Below are positions 5,732 through 6,850 of a DNA stretch of 6,850 nucleotides, piece by piece (position 1 is the first letter of the stretch; each line of letters starts with the position of its first letter). Under the pieces are notes generated by a model. It worked only from the letters and a program-made list of their open reading frames with translations. It had not been told where the DNA came from and made no database searches. A program made the position numbers and the translations under genes. Source of the DNA: Ruminococcoides intestinihominis (GTDB lineage Bacteria; Bacillota; Clostridia; Oscillospirales; Acutalibacteraceae); the NCBI RefSeq assembly GCF_040096285.1, contig NZ_JBBMEY010000066.1:1-6850 (forward strand), written 5' to 3'.

Positions 5732-6606
5732 TGGCAAAGGTTAAACCTAAAGAAAAACAACCTAAGAAAAAGCAAACTTTAGGTATGAAAATTTTGACAG
5801 TAGTATTTTCTGTTATTTCAATTTTCTATGTGTCACCACTATTTATTGTTTTGATGAACTCCTTTAAGTTTAAGACAGATATTAGTGACAACCCATTTGC
5901 CTTTCCAAATGCCGAAACTTTCTATGGTTTCCAAAACTACATAAAAGGTATGACATTTGGTAACTTCTCTTTCTGGAAAGTTGTTTTAACAAGTTTATTT
6001 ATCACTATCGGTGGTGTATTCCTAATCCTACTTTGTACATCAATGACTGCATGGTATGTTACAAGAGTTAACTCAAAGATTTGCAAGATTATTTACTACT
6101 TCTGTGTATTCTCAATGGTTGTACCATTCCAGATGGTTATGTACACTCTTTCAAAGACTGCTGATAAGCTACACCTAAATTCACCTGTTGGTATTTTGGT
6201 AGTTTATTTGGGATTTGGTGCAGGTCTTGCAATTTTTATGTTCTCCGGCTTCGTAAAGGGTATTCCTATTGAAGTTGAAGAAGCTGCAAGTGTTGACGGT
6301 GCAGGACCTCTAAGAACATATTTCGGTGTTGTTGTTCCTATTATGAAGCCAACAATTATTTCTGTTGGTATTCTGGAAACAATGTGGATTTGGAACGACT
6401 ACCTACTACCATACCTAATCTTTAGTGGTACAAACTATAGAACAATTCCTATTCATATTCAGTACCTAAACGGTAGTTACGGACAAACGGATATGGGTGC
6501 TATTATGTCCCTTATCATTATAAGTATCTTGCCTATCATCATCTTCTACTTCGCTTGTCAGAAGTATATTATCGAAGGTGTTGTTGCCGGTGCTGTTAAG
6601 GGATAA
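5731..6606 (+). CDS. Sugar ABC transporter permease, MalG/UgpE/LacG type
   Basis: The second channel subunit, forming a heterodimer with the preceding permease. It has 291 residues. A Lys/Pro-rich cytosolic N-terminus (2-20) is followed by about six helices (roughly 21-43, 85-109, 117-139, 152-173, 207-231, 257-277). The EAA loop at 182-203 contains VEEAASVDGAGPLRTYF and ends VVPIMKP. The C-terminus QKYIIEGVVAGAVKG is the classic ending of this subunit. The ribosome site GGGAGGTG is inside the end of the upstream gene and the ATG overlaps its stop codon. No ATPase gene, glycosidase or regulator follows; a terminator and then the inverted-repeat arm come next. Confidence 0.94.
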   Translation: MAKVKPKEKQPKKKQTLGMKILTVVFSVISIFYVSPLFIVLMNSFKFKTDISDNPFAFPNAETFYGFQNYIKGMTFGNFSFWKVVLTSLFITIGGVFLILLCTSMTAWYVTRVNSKICKIIYYFCVFSMVVPFQMVMYTLSKTADKLHLNSPVGILVVYLGFGAGLAIFMFSGFVKGIPIEVEEAASVDGAGPLRTYFGVVVPIMKPTIISVGILETMWIWNDYLLPYLIFSGTNYRTIPIHIQYLNGSYGQTDMGAIMSLIIISILPIIIFYFACQKYIIEGVVAGAVKG

Positions 6607-6658
6607 TTCTCAAATAATGCTCATTTATAATTATATGTTAATTATAAAATTAACAGTT

Positions 6659-6685
6659 ACAGACCCTCATTTGAGGGTCTGTTTT
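6659..6685 (+). terminator. Terminator of the transporter operon
   Basis: ACAGACCCTC (6659-6668) pairs perfectly with GAGGGTCTGT (6673-6682) around a 4-base loop, followed by TTTTCCTTTTG. It lies 52 bp after the last stop codon. A weaker AT-only hairpin, GTTAATT (6637-6643) with AATTAAC (6648-6654), precedes it. Confidence 0.88.
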
Positions 6686-6756
6686 CCTTTTGTTATTATT
6701 TAGTTTTTAGTTATAAATTAGTTTTTATAATTTTGTTTCTGCGTAATGGTTGGGTA

Positions 6757-6832
6757 GATAAATTAGAGTTTGCGGGGATGATTATGTAATGTAGATAAAT
6801 TAGATAATAACCGATTAATTCATCTAATTTAT
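6757..6832. repeat. Right arm of long inverted repeat
   Basis: This is the reverse complement of 1-76 with three mismatches; the outer 54 bases (6779-6832) match perfectly, and weaker similarity extends inward to about 6723. It holds the same 38-base hairpin (6795-6832) and two direct copies of GTAGATAAATTAGA (6754-6767 and 6791-6804), 37 bp apart; ATAAATTAG also appears at 6713-6721. The outer edge of the detectable match is 6832, where the match reaches base 1 of the window, so the arm may continue into the remaining 18 bases. No gene is seen in 6607-6850. Confidence 0.9.
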
Positions 6833-6850
6833 AGTTTTTCCCTCCTTCAG

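Noticed and set aside
1..6850. Insertion sequence or transposon with its own transposase
   Set aside because: No transposase, integrase or resolvase frame exists in the window, and the outer edge of the left arm is not visible, so only the inverted repeat is claimed.

Overview
The window looks like chromosomal DNA of a low-GC, Gram-positive anaerobe of the Clostridia, probably a gut Ruminococcaceae/Lachnospiraceae-type organism. The reasons are AT-rich intergenic DNA with moderately AT-rich genes, strong AGGAGG-type ribosome sites (repeatedly AAAGGTG), sigma-A-like promoters, a lipobox-bearing sugar-binding lipoprotein, and a YesL-type membrane protein beside a CUT1 sugar ABC transporter. This placement is inference; no rRNA or marker gene is present.

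Layout. Positions 1-511 hold no gene. They contain one arm of a long inverted repeat (1-76, fading to about 110), a degenerate 50-bp tandem repeat (87-180), a hairpin terminator (189-215), a block dense in small hairpins (228-396) and a promoter (434-462). A single-gene unit follows at 518-2167 (+), encoding an AMP-forming acyl-CoA synthetase of the medium-chain (ACSM-like) type. It ends at a terminator (2192-2218) that is nearly the same sequence as the one upstream. A YesL/DUF624-like six-helix membrane protein runs convergently on the minus strand (2250-3095).

A divergent intergenic region of about 350 bp (3096-3448) carries a promoter for each direction, a candidate operator and a leader with two hairpins. 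From it runs a three-gene sugar-import operon on the plus strand: substrate-binding lipoprotein (3449-4783), a strong intercistronic hairpin (4810-4831), first permease (4862-5731), and second permease (5731-6606) overlapping the first by one base in TAATG. A terminator follows at 6659-6685. The last 100 bases carry the second arm of the inverted repeat (6757-6832).

Function. The lipoprotein would capture a sugar or oligosaccharide outside the cell and pass it to the two-permease channel. The ATPase is not in the window, so a shared MsmX/MsmK-type ATPase encoded elsewhere is likely. YesL proteins are often found next to such transporters but have no established biochemical role. The acyl-CoA synthetase appears to be an independent transcription unit. 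The most unusual feature is structural: the whole gene set lies between two inverted arms that match perfectly for 54 bp and at 73 of 76 positions overall, each containing a hairpin and phased ATAAATTAG motifs, with no transposase visible. I found no clear sign of a wholly new gene system; the genes belong to known families.
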